From contig JAEOUN010000127.1 of assembly GCA_016839245.1 (NCBI GenBank), positions 1-14,846 of the forward strand: a stretch of DNA of 14,846 nt, read 5' to 3'. The translations under genes were made by a program, and so were the position numbers. The notes below the pieces were generated by a model that saw nothing but the letters and a program-made list of their open reading frames with translations, was not told the DNA's origin and made no database searches. Of the stretch, positions 7,839 to 14,846 are shown piece after piece. Within the stretch, counting starts at the first letter, position 1. Each line of letters opens with the position of its first letter. Source of the stretch: Candidatus Thorarchaeota archaeon. Lineage in GTDB: Archaea > Asgardarchaeota > Thorarchaeia > Thorarchaeales > Thorarchaeaceae.

Positions 7839-8885
7839 ATGAGAGAAGCTGCATTATATTCTAATCTGAAGTCAGGCATTCGCTGTGACCTATGTGCTAG
7901 AAGATGTGTTATTCATGATAGCGAAACAGGATTCTGCCGTGTTAGGATTGCAAGGGATGGAAAACTCTACACAATTGTCTATGGATTAATTGATGGAATG
8001 AACGCGGATCCAATTGAGAAAAAACCACTGTTTCATTTTGCACCCGGAAGTCAGGCATTTTCTATCAGTACTTCTTCTTGTAATTTTAGATGTCAATTCT
8101 GCTTGAATTATCATTCTGCTCATAGAGAAAAACCCGTTGGTGAATATCTATCACCTGAGGAAATTGTAAGCTTAGCAGAACGATACAAATGTCAAGGTGT
8201 AACCTATACATATACTGAACCAACTGTCTTTATGGAACTTGCACATGATACAGCAAAAATCGCTCACGAAAAAGGGATGTTCAACACTTTCGTCACAAAT
8301 GGTTATATGACTCCTGAAGCAGTTGAATATATTTCACCATATCTTGATGCAGCTTCAGTAAACTTCAAGGGAAGTGGTAACAAAAAATTCTATAATGAGT
8401 TAATGTCTGTACCCAAGGTCGATCCAATTTTTACAGCTATGAAACTGATGAATGAGAAAGAAATTCTAATTGAAATTACTAATCTCATAATTCCCAAAGT
8501 AGGTGATTTTCCTGAAGACACGAAGCATCTTGCTGAATGGACTGTTGAGAATCTTGGTTCTAGAACTCCATTTCATATAACGGCATTTTCGCCAACTTAC
8601 AAATTGACCAATTTACCTCATACACCAGTAGAAACGTTAGAGAAGCATATCAAAATTGCTCAAGATGCTGGTCTTGAGTTTGTATACTCTGGTAACATTG
8701 CTGGACATGATTATGAAAATACATACTGTCCAAATTGTGGTTTCAAAGCTGTTGAACGATTCTCTGTCTATCTTAAGAGCAATAATCTGAATGAAGCGGG
8801 TCGATGTCCAAAATGCGATACTGATTTGAACATCTCTGGTGTTAAGTGGATGGTCCGTGGAAAAAGTCAACAAAGATTGTTTTGA
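7839..8885 (+). CDS. amrS: AmrS-like radical SAM enzyme (AmmeMemoRadiSam system)
   Basis: This is a radical SAM protein of the AmmeMemoRadiSam type, 348 residues long, which is the usual family length. Family marks in order are an N-terminal cysteine group (Cys16, 19, 23, 33), the conserved DPIEKKPLFHFAPGS block (58-71), the 4Fe-4S/SAM motif CNFRCQFC (Cys81, 85, 88), TYTEPT (124-129) and a C-terminal zinc-ribbon-like CPNC...CPKC (297-326). The enzyme would cleave SAM to a radical; the substrate of this family is not established to my knowledge. The frame is open back to 7665, but ATG 7839 matches the family N-terminus (MREA). Neither Memo nor AMMECR1 genes are in the window. The next gene, a DUF2797 protein, starts 7 bases after the stop and probably shares the transcript. 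Confidence 0.92.
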   Translation: MREAALYSNLKSGIRCDLCARRCVIHDSETGFCRVRIARDGKLYTIVYGLIDGMNADPIEKKPLFHFAPGSQAFSISTSSCNFRCQFCLNYHSAHREKPVGEYLSPEEIVSLAERYKCQGVTYTYTEPTVFMELAHDTAKIAHEKGMFNTFVTNGYMTPEAVEYISPYLDAASVNFKGSGNKKFYNELMSVPKVDPIFTAMKLMNEKEILIEITNLIIPKVGDFPEDTKHLAEWTVENLGSRTPFHITAFSPTYKLTNLPHTPVETLEKHIKIAQDAGLEFVYSGNIAGHDYENTYCPNCGFKAVERFSVYLKSNNLNEAGRCPKCDTDLNISGVKWMVRGKSQQRLF

Positions 8886-8892
8886 GGTCATT

Positions 8893-9789
8893 ATGATGCA
8901 GATTGTTGATGTCAATTGGAATTTCATCGACCAAACTCATTTTGAACCAGGATTACGAATATGGCGTGAAGGTGACACAGATTTAAGTTTCTTGCCATTA
9001 CCAAATGGTAGAGAACTTTCATGGTTGATTCGCGGTCCGAAACGGTGTATTGGAAGTGTTAATGAAAATGGAAAACTAGTTCAGTGTCCTGAGAATGCTG
9101 TTGTTTTTGGTAGTGCTCAGAAATGCGGGCCATGTTCAGCTGTTGATATCATGGATCCTTGCGTCCGATGTGACGGAAGGAAATGTGATGCTGTTGACGC
9201 TAGGAGATTGCAATGTGAATCAACTGATTATGTAGTATATGCTGCTATCTTTAATGACAAGACTTTGAAAGTTGGAGTTTCTTCCAAAGGGAGAGTAATG
9301 ATAAGATGGGTCGAACAAGGTGCAGATTATGCTGGAATATTGCGCGAAATCAATGGTGGTCGTAAGGCGCGCAGAATTGAAGATCGAATTGGTAAGCTTC
9401 AAGATATCACTAAACAAGTTCGTTCTGAACGGAAAATACGTGCACTTTTGGATACTCTTACACTCACTGAAGTAGAGGAACTCATTAAGGATTTTATCTC
9501 AAAATCCAGTGGTCTTGAACTTAATAAAGAAGTCAATCCTATTGATCTTTCAAAATTCTATACGTTGCCAAAATTGGATCACGCGCCAACTCCCTGGAAG
9601 AAGCGTTCTGATCAAATTGATAACCGTGCTATTGTTGGAGAGATTGTTGGTGTAAAAGGGTCTCTCATGATAACTGCAATTAAGTCTTCATTAACTGTTG
9701 TAGACCTTAAGCAATTGATTGGTTACTCAATAGATCAGGACTCAGATATTACCCTCGTAACACAAACTGGACTTATGGATTACTTCTGA
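8893..9789 (+). CDS. DUF2797 family protein
   Basis: The 298-residue protein has an N-terminal cysteine-rich region (Cys52, 65, 78, 81, 90, 93, 98, 108) that probably binds zinc, followed by the core YVVYAAIF, LKVGVS and RWVEQGADYAG (113-147), then ARRIEDRI (159-166). This combination is typical of DUF2797. The core order resembles the GIY-YIG fold, with Glu163 in a position comparable to the catalytic Glu, but this is only an inference. The ribosome site GAGGT (8884-8888) overlaps the stop of the upstream radical SAM gene. Two adjacent ATGs (8893, 8896) are possible, and the second has the better spacing. The frame is open to 8839, but a start there would overlap the upstream gene by 47 bases. 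No function is established. Confidence 0.85.
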   Translation: MMQIVDVNWNFIDQTHFEPGLRIWREGDTDLSFLPLPNGRELSWLIRGPKRCIGSVNENGKLVQCPENAVVFGSAQKCGPCSAVDIMDPCVRCDGRKCDAVDARRLQCESTDYVVYAAIFNDKTLKVGVSSKGRVMIRWVEQGADYAGILREINGGRKARRIEDRIGKLQDITKQVRSERKIRALLDTLTLTEVEELIKDFISKSSGLELNKEVNPIDLSKFYTLPKLDHAPTPWKKRSDQIDNRAIVGEIVGVKGSLMITAIKSSLTVVDLKQLIGYSIDQDSDITLVTQTGLMDYF

Positions 9790-9792
9790 TAA

Positions 9793-9800
9793 CTTATTTA
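9793..9800 (+). promoter_or_regulatory. TATA-like box positioned for a leaderless transcript
   Basis: CTTATTTA is centred about 26 bases before ATG 9822, the usual archaeal distance from TATA box to transcription start. The only purine-rich motif (AGGGGAT) is too far from the ATG to serve as a ribosome site. The longin-like gene may therefore be transcribed without a leader, separately from the DUF2797 gene. Confidence 0.45.
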
Positions 9801-9821
9801 GGGGATAGTTATAGACATAAA

Positions 9822-10688
9822 ATGATGACAGATACGACTAAAGAGCACGCATTGGTCAGATATTTGTCCCTCGTTCGCAAGGAAGGGGGCGAACCTATAA
9901 TTGGCATACCTTATCGTGAGATGTCTGTTGATCCTGATTTAGTTGCATCATTTGTTCTTGCTGTTATTATTTTTGAGAATCGTCAGCTTAAAACCTTCAC
10001 AAAAGAAGGATATGTTGTCGTCATCGAGGAAGGAGAGCACGTTGTCGGTTTACTCATCGTTGATAGAGTAGAAGATGATGAACCATATAGGTCTGCTCTA
10101 ATTTCACTCATCAACCATTTTGAAAGTAAATACGAAAATCAGCTCCTTGCCTGGAAAGGAGATATTCGACCCTTCAGAGAGTTTGCGCTTGATATTCTAC
10201 AAGTATTTCCATATCGAACCTTCAGTTTGGAAATGATTCCACGGCTGGTAATGAAATCTGATGCCAAACCCGATTATCAGTCTTCAATACCTTGGAGCGT
10301 TGGTGAAACAGATGAAAAAATACAAACTGTAATTGGGTTTGTAAATGGAAAACGGACTATCGATGATATCATGAATCAGTCAGATCTAGCAGATTCTGAA
10401 ATCTTGGCAATTCTCTCGATGCTTGATAAGTATAAATGGATTACACTGACTCGAAAACTTGAGGATTCTTCAATACTTAAAAAAATCATGGACCCTCCTA
10501 AATTTCTTATAGGCGTCTATGGCGAGCAATTGACAAGCATTGTAGAGAAATGCGATGGAACCCGAACACTTGCTGAAGTCTGTGAGATGCTTCCTTATAA
10601 TATGGAAGCTGTCAAGCTTGTTGCTAAAAACCTAATCGATAGTGGGGTCTTAGGATTTCGCGACGATCAAATGGAGGAAGAGATGTAA
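9822..10688 (+). CDS. Longin/roadblock-like domain protein with tandem winged helices (first paralogue)
   Basis: The 288-residue protein has an N-terminal domain (about 10-132) with the alternating strand and helix pattern of profilin-like folds (longin or roadblock): RYLSLVRKEGGEP, then a helix VASFVLAVIIF, strands up to VVGLLIVD, and a long C-terminal helix. Two C-terminal repeats follow: NGKRTIDDIM...LDKYKWI (175-207) and DGTRTLAEVC...LIDSGVL (245-277). Both look like small winged-helix units. It is clearly paralogous to the next gene, roughly 40% identical by eye, and overlaps it by one base. No signal peptide or membrane span is present. A role as a GTPase-associated or regulatory platform is inferred from the fold; the domain assignment has not been tested by profile search. 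Confidence 0.75.
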   Translation: MMTDTTKEHALVRYLSLVRKEGGEPIIGIPYREMSVDPDLVASFVLAVIIFENRQLKTFTKEGYVVVIEEGEHVVGLLIVDRVEDDEPYRSALISLINHFESKYENQLLAWKGDIRPFREFALDILQVFPYRTFSLEMIPRLVMKSDAKPDYQSSIPWSVGETDEKIQTVIGFVNGKRTIDDIMNQSDLADSEILAILSMLDKYKWITLTRKLEDSSILKKIMDPPKFLIGVYGEQLTSIVEKCDGTRTLAEVCEMLPYNMEAVKLVAKNLIDSGVLGFRDDQMEEEM

Positions 10689-11509
10689 TGACATTGGATG
10701 TATCTAAGGTACGTTATATCTCTCTCATCAGAATGGAGGGGGGAGAGTCAGTATTGAATATCCCCTATGCTGAATTAACAGTTGATCCTGATCTTATTGC
10801 AGGTTTTGTAACGGCTGTTATCATTTTTGCAAAAACTCCTATTCGTACCATTCGAAAAGCAGCATATGACATTCTCATTGAAGTCGGTGAGAGCGTCTTG
10901 GTTCTGCTAGTAGTTGATCCAGTTGCAGATGAAACACCCTATAGGGAGAAATTGAAGCATATCCTAGATGAGGTAGAGTCAAAGCATGGAGAAAAACTAA
11001 AGCATTTTGAAGGAGATGTCCGCCGTTTTCGAGAATTCGCTCTTACAATCATCAAAGAATTTCCATTTCAATCAGCAGACCTGAATATGGTTCCTGTTAA
11101 ATTAAAGAATGGTGTCAAAATCCCATTTCGTGTTGGTGCAGTTGACCGTGAATTGGAGGAAGTTGAATCATTCATAAATGGCAAACGTACTATTGCTGAA
11201 ATAATGGACCTCATGGGTTTGACTGATGAGGATGTCTTAGCACTAATATCAATTCTCGCTAGGTACCAATGGATTGAGTTCAAGAAGCGATTAACTGAGA
11301 ATGATGTCCTTCAGAAATCAAAATGCCCTGAGATAATTCTTGAGCGGCTTAAGTCTCAATATGGCGATGCTTTGACTGAATTAATGGAATTATTTGATGG
11401 AAAAATGAAAATCAAAGATGTATTGGATTCTATTCCGTACAATAGAGATGCACTTTGGTTCCTCATCAACAAGCTCGTAGAAGTAGGATGCTTATCCTCA
11501 AGTTCATGA
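10688..11509 (+). CDS. Longin/roadblock-like domain protein with tandem winged helices (second paralogue)
   Basis: This 273-residue protein repeats the layout of the gene before it. Shared blocks include the starts RYISLIRMEGGE, IPYAELTVDPDL and AVIIF, the segment FEGDVRRFREFAL, and the C-terminal INGKRTIAEIM and FDGKMKIKDVL...LVEVGCL units. Its ATG overlaps the upstream stop as TAATG, with GGAGG 10 bases before it, so translation is probably coupled. The two may form a heterodimer, as many longin and roadblock proteins do; this is inference. The gene is 2 bases from, and convergent with, the NifB-like gene. No catalytic motif is seen. Confidence 0.75.
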   Translation: MTLDVSKVRYISLIRMEGGESVLNIPYAELTVDPDLIAGFVTAVIIFAKTPIRTIRKAAYDILIEVGESVLVLLVVDPVADETPYREKLKHILDEVESKHGEKLKHFEGDVRRFREFALTIIKEFPFQSADLNMVPVKLKNGVKIPFRVGAVDRELEEVESFINGKRTIAEIMDLMGLTDEDVLALISILARYQWIEFKKRLTENDVLQKSKCPEIILERLKSQYGDALTELMELFDGKMKIKDVLDSIPYNRDALWFLINKLVEVGCLSSSS

Positions 11510-11511
11510 AG

Positions 11512-12342
11512 TTAGAGTATCTGGTCTTCTCCAGGAATTCCAACTACATCACTTCTACATTGTTTACAATGAAAGAATTGTGAAATATGTTTTAAACCAA
11601 TTACTCTGGCATTTTCGAGCTCTTCAATTGTTGGAGGTTTTAGTGTACTAGATATTCCGCATGGTACTAGTGGTACAATATTCTGTAAAGATGCACCTGC
11701 TTGAGCGATATGCCTTGATAGAGAATGAATCTCTGCAGTGTTCAAACCTGAAATAAGAACAGTATTTACTTTCACAGTTATTCCACATCTTGATGCAAGT
11801 TCGATTCCCTTCAATTGTCTAGAGATGATCTGCTTAGCCATTTCAGTGTGTTTCATTACATTTCCATCAATCAATGCCCACTCGTACATTTTCGAAATAA
11901 CACTTGGATTCACTGCATTTACCGATACAGAGATAGAGTCAACACCCAACCTCTCAAGTAATCCTGTCTTTTCTGCTAAAAGTACACCATTTGTACTTAG
12001 GCAGAGCTTGCAGCAAATATTCTGTTCTCTGATCATTTCCAGAATTTTAAAGGTTTCATCATTAAACAATGGTTCGCCTGGACCAGATATGGCTACGATT
12101 CTTAGATTTGAATTCTCTCTCATCTCTCGAAGAATCCTTGAGATTGCCTCATCAGGAGTCAATAGTTTTGCAGCATATCCCGGTTTTGGTGTATGACATG
12201 AAGCACCGCTGTTGTGGTCACAGAAAATGCATTTAACATTGCATCTTTTTGCCACGGGTAAGTGAATACGTGCCCATAAATCCTGACGACTGTTTGAAAA
12301 ACAAGGGTGATGTATCAAGGGGTACTGTTTTCGAAGTAACAT
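11512..12342 (-). CDS. NifB-like radical SAM protein
   Basis: The 276-residue protein follows NifB closely: HPCF (12-15), ARIHLPVA (24-31), the SAM-binding 4Fe-4S motif CNVKCIFC (Cys34, 38, 41), Cys49 before KPG, SGPGEPL (86-92), STNG (116-119), VKVNTVL (190-196), NIVPLVP (221-227) and the C-terminal HCKQCRSDVVG (258-268). NifB builds the iron-sulfur-carbide precursor of nitrogenase cofactors. The loop equivalent to NifB ExRRPG reads CHTPKPG here, so a conserved Glu appears to be missing. No nif genes are in the window. It starts 6 bases after the stop of the roadblock gene on the same strand, so they probably form an operon. It is best called a NifB homologue of untested activity. Confidence 0.85.
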   Translation of the reverse strand: MLLRKQYPLIHHPCFSNSRQDLWARIHLPVAKRCNVKCIFCDHNSGASCHTPKPGYAAKLLTPDEAISRILREMRENSNLRIVAISGPGEPLFNDETFKILEMIREQNICCKLCLSTNGVLLAEKTGLLERLGVDSISVSVNAVNPSVISKMYEWALIDGNVMKHTEMAKQIISRQLKGIELASRCGITVKVNTVLISGLNTAEIHSLSRHIAQAGASLQNIVPLVPCGISSTLKPPTIEELENARVIGLKHISQFFHCKQCRSDVVGIPGEDQIL

Positions 12343-12348
12343 GGCAAT

Positions 12349-12756
12349 TCATTTACTCTGGTGTAATATTTTCCGAGCATCTCGAGCTGTACGTTTTGCA
12401 TCACTAAAGACTAGACCTAATGCGGCGTTTTCTGGTGCAGTCACTGTGAGAAGATAGTCTGGTGAAATATTTATCACAAGAGTAGTGCCAAGATCACCTT
12501 GAATGATTATTGATTTAAGATCACCTTGTTTTAGTTCCTTTACAGTCTGTTCTCCTGCAGCATGAATTCCTGCAACCATTGCTGCAACTGATACTTCTTC
12601 AGTTCCTGCATGAAAATGGCTCACCAACGGAAGACCTTCTACTGAAAAGATTGCCGCTCCTAGAATGGGTGATTTATTTGAAAGTTCCTTCAAGAGCCCC
12701 AAAAGAAGTTCCTGAAGTTTCACTGAATTTTGGCCTTCCAATTTTATTTGCCTCAA
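12349..12756 (-). CDS. Roadblock/LC7 domain protein
   Basis: This 135-residue protein is a single roadblock/LC7 domain. A first helix (LQELLLGLLKEL) leads to ILGAAIFSVEGLPLVS, a middle helix VAAMVAGIHAAGEQTVKEL, the hairpin KSIIIQGDLGTTLVINIS...LLTVTAP, and a last helix from 114 onward. Family members dimerise and act as scaffolds for small GTPases (for example MglB, Ragulator subunits). The start TTG 12756 has no clear ribosome site; GTG 12726, about ten residues in, is an alternative that would keep the whole domain. It lies directly upstream of the NifB-like gene, an unusual partner. The family call is firm; the GTPase partner is not in the window. Confidence 0.88.
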   Translation of the reverse strand: MRQIKLEGQNSVKLQELLLGLLKELSNKSPILGAAIFSVEGLPLVSHFHAGTEEVSVAAMVAGIHAAGEQTVKELKQGDLKSIIIQGDLGTTLVINISPDYLLTVTAPENAALGLVFSDAKRTARDARKILHQSK

Positions 12757-12802
12757 CTTATCTAATCTGGTATCTCAGACAGAAAGCCAATTATGAAAGC
12801 TA

Positions 12803-12810
12803 CAAATAAA
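12803..12810 (-). promoter_or_regulatory. TATA-like box upstream of the roadblock gene
   Basis: On the minus strand the sequence reads TTTATTTG, centred about 50 bases before the TTG start at 12756, in the 83-base gap after the PD-(D/E)XK-like gene. This would allow the roadblock and NifB-like pair to be transcribed separately from the two genes upstream. Confidence 0.3.
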
Positions 12811-12839
12811 GCTTAGCCACACGGGCATTTCTTCTACTT

Positions 12840-13844
12840 CTATCCAATTAATCTAACTGATGTTACACTATCGCTATGAAGTGATGTTGTTGGCAACTTC
12901 ATAACTCTGAGGACATCATCTGCTTCATCATGAAGTCCTGCATTATTAAGCATCTTGATGAATTCAAATCCTGTTGTTATGATTACTCCTTTCAATGGAC
13001 GACCATTTTTCATGGATTCGATTAATTCATCTGCTGTATATAATCTGCATTTAAGCTGAAGACCATTTTGTTTCTCAAGATGTTTGATACCTTTACGAGC
13101 AATCCCTTTATTCTCCTTTTGCTCGCTAGTATAGGCTTTCTTTTTGTACATCGCCTTGAGTCTCGCAAGTCCTTTTTCTATGAGCTCTTGAGAATTAAGA
13201 TTCTTACCATAGAGTTGCGCTGTGCTTTTTGTTGTTGTTGTCACAAGCCATGCAGTTCCGTATGCTGCTTGATATCTCATAGCCTTCAATAGTTCAGATT
13301 CACTCAACAATGTAAGAGACCGATATCCTTTGTACTCAACCGATATTAGCCAATCTGGATCTTTATGTTCAACCATTAAGTCCGGTGTTAGGCCTTCTCC
13401 TGTAGTTGGAACAGATGTTGTGACATCTGGGAAGAGGTGCATTATCAAAGCGAGAAAGGATTCATGGAAAATGTTGTGTCTCAGATTGCGAGCCTCTTGA
13501 GGATGTCTAAGACCTGCATCTCTATAAAGTACGGGCATCTCGACTTTCTGACCGGTTTTTACTCGGACTTCACTTTTTGTAGTGAGTCGCCCTCGAGCAT
13601 TATTTTGTGCTACTAATCGGATTGCAGCTTCGTATCCAATGAGATCAAATGCAATTGCACCCAAATTAGATGACTTTAATTGCTTATCTTCAGTAATTCT
13701 TCGCTTTGCTTCTTCATACGACCAATCAATCACTTCTTGAGCATCAGGTCCTAGAAGACCAATAATCGATTTCAGTTTATCTCTAAGCGTATATCTCTTG
13801 ACATGGTTCTCTATTGCAATACCTATCTTTACAGCTTTGGTCAA
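12840..13844 (-). CDS. Putative PD-(D/E)XK endonuclease-like protein
   Basis: The 334-residue protein has a helical N-terminal third and then a restriction-endonuclease-like core. Glu128 lies in FHESFLAL, Pro154-Asp155 in TPDLMVEH, Glu170 and Lys172 in LISVEYKGY, and Gln192 in MRYQAAYG. This fits the PD...ExK arrangement, with YGTAWLVTTT as the next core strand. The C-terminal part (about 205-334) is mixed helix and strand and is not recognised. There is no partner methyltransferase nearby, so a restriction system is not supported. The start is a TTG 29 bases after the stop of the coiled-coil gene, in probable operon with it; GAGAG is the only upstream ribosome-like motif. The fold assignment is moderately sure; the target is unknown. 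Confidence 0.7.
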   Translation of the reverse strand: MTKAVKIGIAIENHVKRYTLRDKLKSIIGLLGPDAQEVIDWSYEEAKRRITEDKQLKSSNLGAIAFDLIGYEAAIRLVAQNNARGRLTTKSEVRVKTGQKVEMPVLYRDAGLRHPQEARNLRHNIFHESFLALIMHLFPDVTTSVPTTGEGLTPDLMVEHKDPDWLISVEYKGYRSLTLLSESELLKAMRYQAAYGTAWLVTTTTKSTAQLYGKNLNSQELIEKGLARLKAMYKKKAYTSEQKENKGIARKGIKHLEKQNGLQLKCRLYTADELIESMKNGRPLKGVIITTGFEFIKMLNNAGLHDEADDVLRVMKLPTTSLHSDSVTSVRLIG

Positions 13845-13873
13845 AATGCTCTCTCTCAGTTGTTAGTCTTCTA

Positions 13874-14551
13874 CTATGTTCTTCTAAAGATATCCTTGAT
13901 TAGTGTTACTTCATCACTATCCTCATCAATCTTTACCAAGTTTGCATTTGCCAAGTCATAAACTGCTTTGCGAACTACAGCAGGTTGAATTCCACTACTA
14001 GCTGCAATATTCTTACGAGTTATTGCGGTCTTCACATCATGTAGTGTATAGAGAATTCTTGCATGAGGCTTGCCATAGAACACTGTTTCTATCAAAGTAA
14101 TGTAGATTGCTAATAAATCACTTAGATCAACTTTCTCCTGAAGTGCCTCTTTCTCTGCAGAGGCTTCTCTATAGAGTTCGGATACTCGTGATAATTGTTC
14201 ATTAATTTCATCCATTTCTCTCTTGAGGTCATCTCTTTCTTTTCTCAGTAGGTCAATCTCGTCACTCTTTGTAGCCTCCACATCTTGTACTTGCTTTCTT
14301 AATGTTTCAAGTTCATTGTTCTTAGAGGTGATCTCATCCTGAGATGTTTCCATCACACCCTTTATTTTCTCTAATTCCGTGGATAGTTCTTTGAATTTTT
14401 CCTCAGATGCCCAGGCTTTTTCTTCAGCTTCTCTTTTTCCGGACCTGAGTTCTTCACACTCGCTGTCTAATTTGTCGCGTTCATCCATCAGATTGACGAC
14501 AGTATTCTTAAATTTATCAAGCAATTCTAATAGTTTATCCCTTTCGCTCAT
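13874..14551 (-). CDS. Coiled-coil protein with C-terminal winged helix
   Basis: The 225-residue protein is a heptad-patterned coiled coil over residues 1-140, rich in Glu and Lys, followed by a globular domain (162-222). There, KTAITRKNIAASSGIQPAVV and the following helix read as helix-turn-helix and VKIDEDSDEVTLI as the wing. GAGGAG lies 7 bases before the ATG, and a clear TATA box lies further upstream. It is the probable first gene of a transcript that includes the PD-(D/E)XK-like gene. The layout matches the longer coiled-coil gene at 5815-7269, although the coiled coil prevents any claim of common descent without a profile comparison. A DNA-binding scaffold or transcription regulator is inferred. 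Confidence 0.83.
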   Translation of the reverse strand: MSERDKLLELLDKFKNTVVNLMDERDKLDSECEELRSGKREAEEKAWASEEKFKELSTELEKIKGVMETSQDEITSKNNELETLRKQVQDVEATKSDEIDLLRKERDDLKREMDEINEQLSRVSELYREASAEKEALQEKVDLSDLLAIYITLIETVFYGKPHARILYTLHDVKTAITRKNIAASSGIQPAVVRKAVYDLANANLVKIDEDSDEVTLIKDIFRRT

Positions 14552-14586
14552 AGAAACACTCCTCTACCAATGTCATAACATCCGGC

Positions 14587-14598
14587 TTTATTTATATT
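14587..14598 (-). promoter_or_regulatory. TATA box of the coiled-coil/winged-helix gene
   Basis: The minus strand reads AATATAAATAAA, a strong archaeal TATA box. It predicts transcription to start near 14566, just before the GAGGAG ribosome site (14564-14559) of the ATG at 14551. Confidence 0.65.
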
Positions 14599-14678
14599 CA
14601 CATAAGAAATCTTGTTTTTGTTTTATGGATTTATACCCTGATAGAATTGTGTGGTGTTCAATTCGGTGTTATCGTGTA

Positions 14679-14698
14679 TGTGTGTGTGTTTTTTTTTT
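14679..14698 (+). repeat. TG dinucleotide run followed by ten T
   Basis: Five TG units are followed directly by ten T on the plus strand, within otherwise unassigned sequence upstream of the coiled-coil gene. No plus-strand gene ends just before it, so a terminator role is not supported. Confidence 0.8.
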
Positions 14699-14716
14699 GT
14701 GACTCCACTTTGCATT

Positions 14717-14755
14717 TCATTTCGATTGAGTAGTTAGTAAGATGAATTGAAATGA
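14717..14755. repeat. Imperfect inverted repeat
   Basis: TCATTTCGATT and AATTGAAATGA pair over 11 positions with one G-T position, across a 17-base spacer. The surrounding 14599-14846 holds no gene I can support: the only plus-strand start near the edge (ATG 14815) leaves too few codons to judge. Confidence 0.4.
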
Positions 14756-14846
14756 ATGGGTGTTGTTGTGTTGAATGAACATAATACAGGAAATTCTGAG
14801 TTAAATCCGGCGACATGGGAGCAGTAGACAATCCCTACCGCCTCAT

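Noticed and set aside
8839..8892. Upstream start of the DUF2797 gene inside the radical SAM gene
   Set aside because: The GAGGT motif at the end of the upstream gene points to ATG 8893 or 8896, giving a normal family length.
12579..12809. Plus-strand open frame over the roadblock gene
   Set aside because: It is antisense to a well-recognised roadblock/LC7 domain and has no family signature.
13068..13292. Plus-strand open frame with hydrophobic and Cys-rich stretches
   Set aside because: It is a shadow of the PD-(D/E)XK-like gene on the other strand.
14815..14846. Start of a plus-strand gene at the right edge (MGAVDNPYRL)
   Set aside because: Only ten codons are visible and there is no ribosome site, so it cannot be supported.

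Overview
The window looks like chromosomal DNA of an archaeon, most likely an Asgard lineage (Thorarchaeia-like is my best guess, inferred from gene content only). Base composition is moderately AT-rich. Archaeal signs are TATA-type promoter boxes, Shine-Dalgarno motifs mixed with apparently leaderless genes, an AmrS-type radical SAM enzyme, a DUF2797 protein, a roadblock/LC7 protein and two longin-like proteins. I see no rRNA, tRNA, CRISPR array, insertion sequence or integrase.

Layout. (1) Positions 1-3888, minus strand: one very large secreted protein whose C-terminus lies beyond the left edge. It has a signal peptide, a caspase/gingipain-like domain with a His-Gly and Cys pair, a DUF2341 domain followed by a jelly-roll-like stretch, and three copies of a beta-rich module. 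(2) 4107-5698: a stand-alone PD-(D/E)XK nuclease-like protein converging on a transglutaminase-like protein that has no signal peptide. (3) 5815-7269: a long coiled-coil protein ending in a winged helix. (4) 7274-9789: a small unrecognised helical protein, divergent from an AmrS-like radical SAM enzyme and its downstream DUF2797 partner, with an 18-bp palindrome between them. (5) 9822-11509: two overlapping paralogues with an N-terminal longin/roadblock-like domain and two winged-helix-like repeats. (6) 11512-12756, minus strand: a roadblock/LC7 protein followed by a NifB-like radical SAM protein. (7) 12840-14551, minus strand: a coiled-coil/winged-helix protein followed by a second PD-(D/E)XK-like protein. 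The last 295 bases hold the promoter of that coiled-coil gene and otherwise low-complexity or unassigned sequence.

How the genes may work together. Three neighbouring genes (two longin-like and one roadblock) carry folds that in eukaryotes and Asgard archaea act as platforms for small Ras-like GTPases, although no GTPase is in the window. Two radical SAM enzymes related to unusual chemistries (AmrS and NifB) sit away from their classical partners (Memo/AMMECR1, nif genes). Two genes share a coiled-coil plus C-terminal winged-helix layout, which suggests DNA- or chromatin-linked structural or regulatory roles. Genes are densely packed: three convergent pairs meet with a 4-bp overlap, a 4-bp gap and a 2-bp gap.
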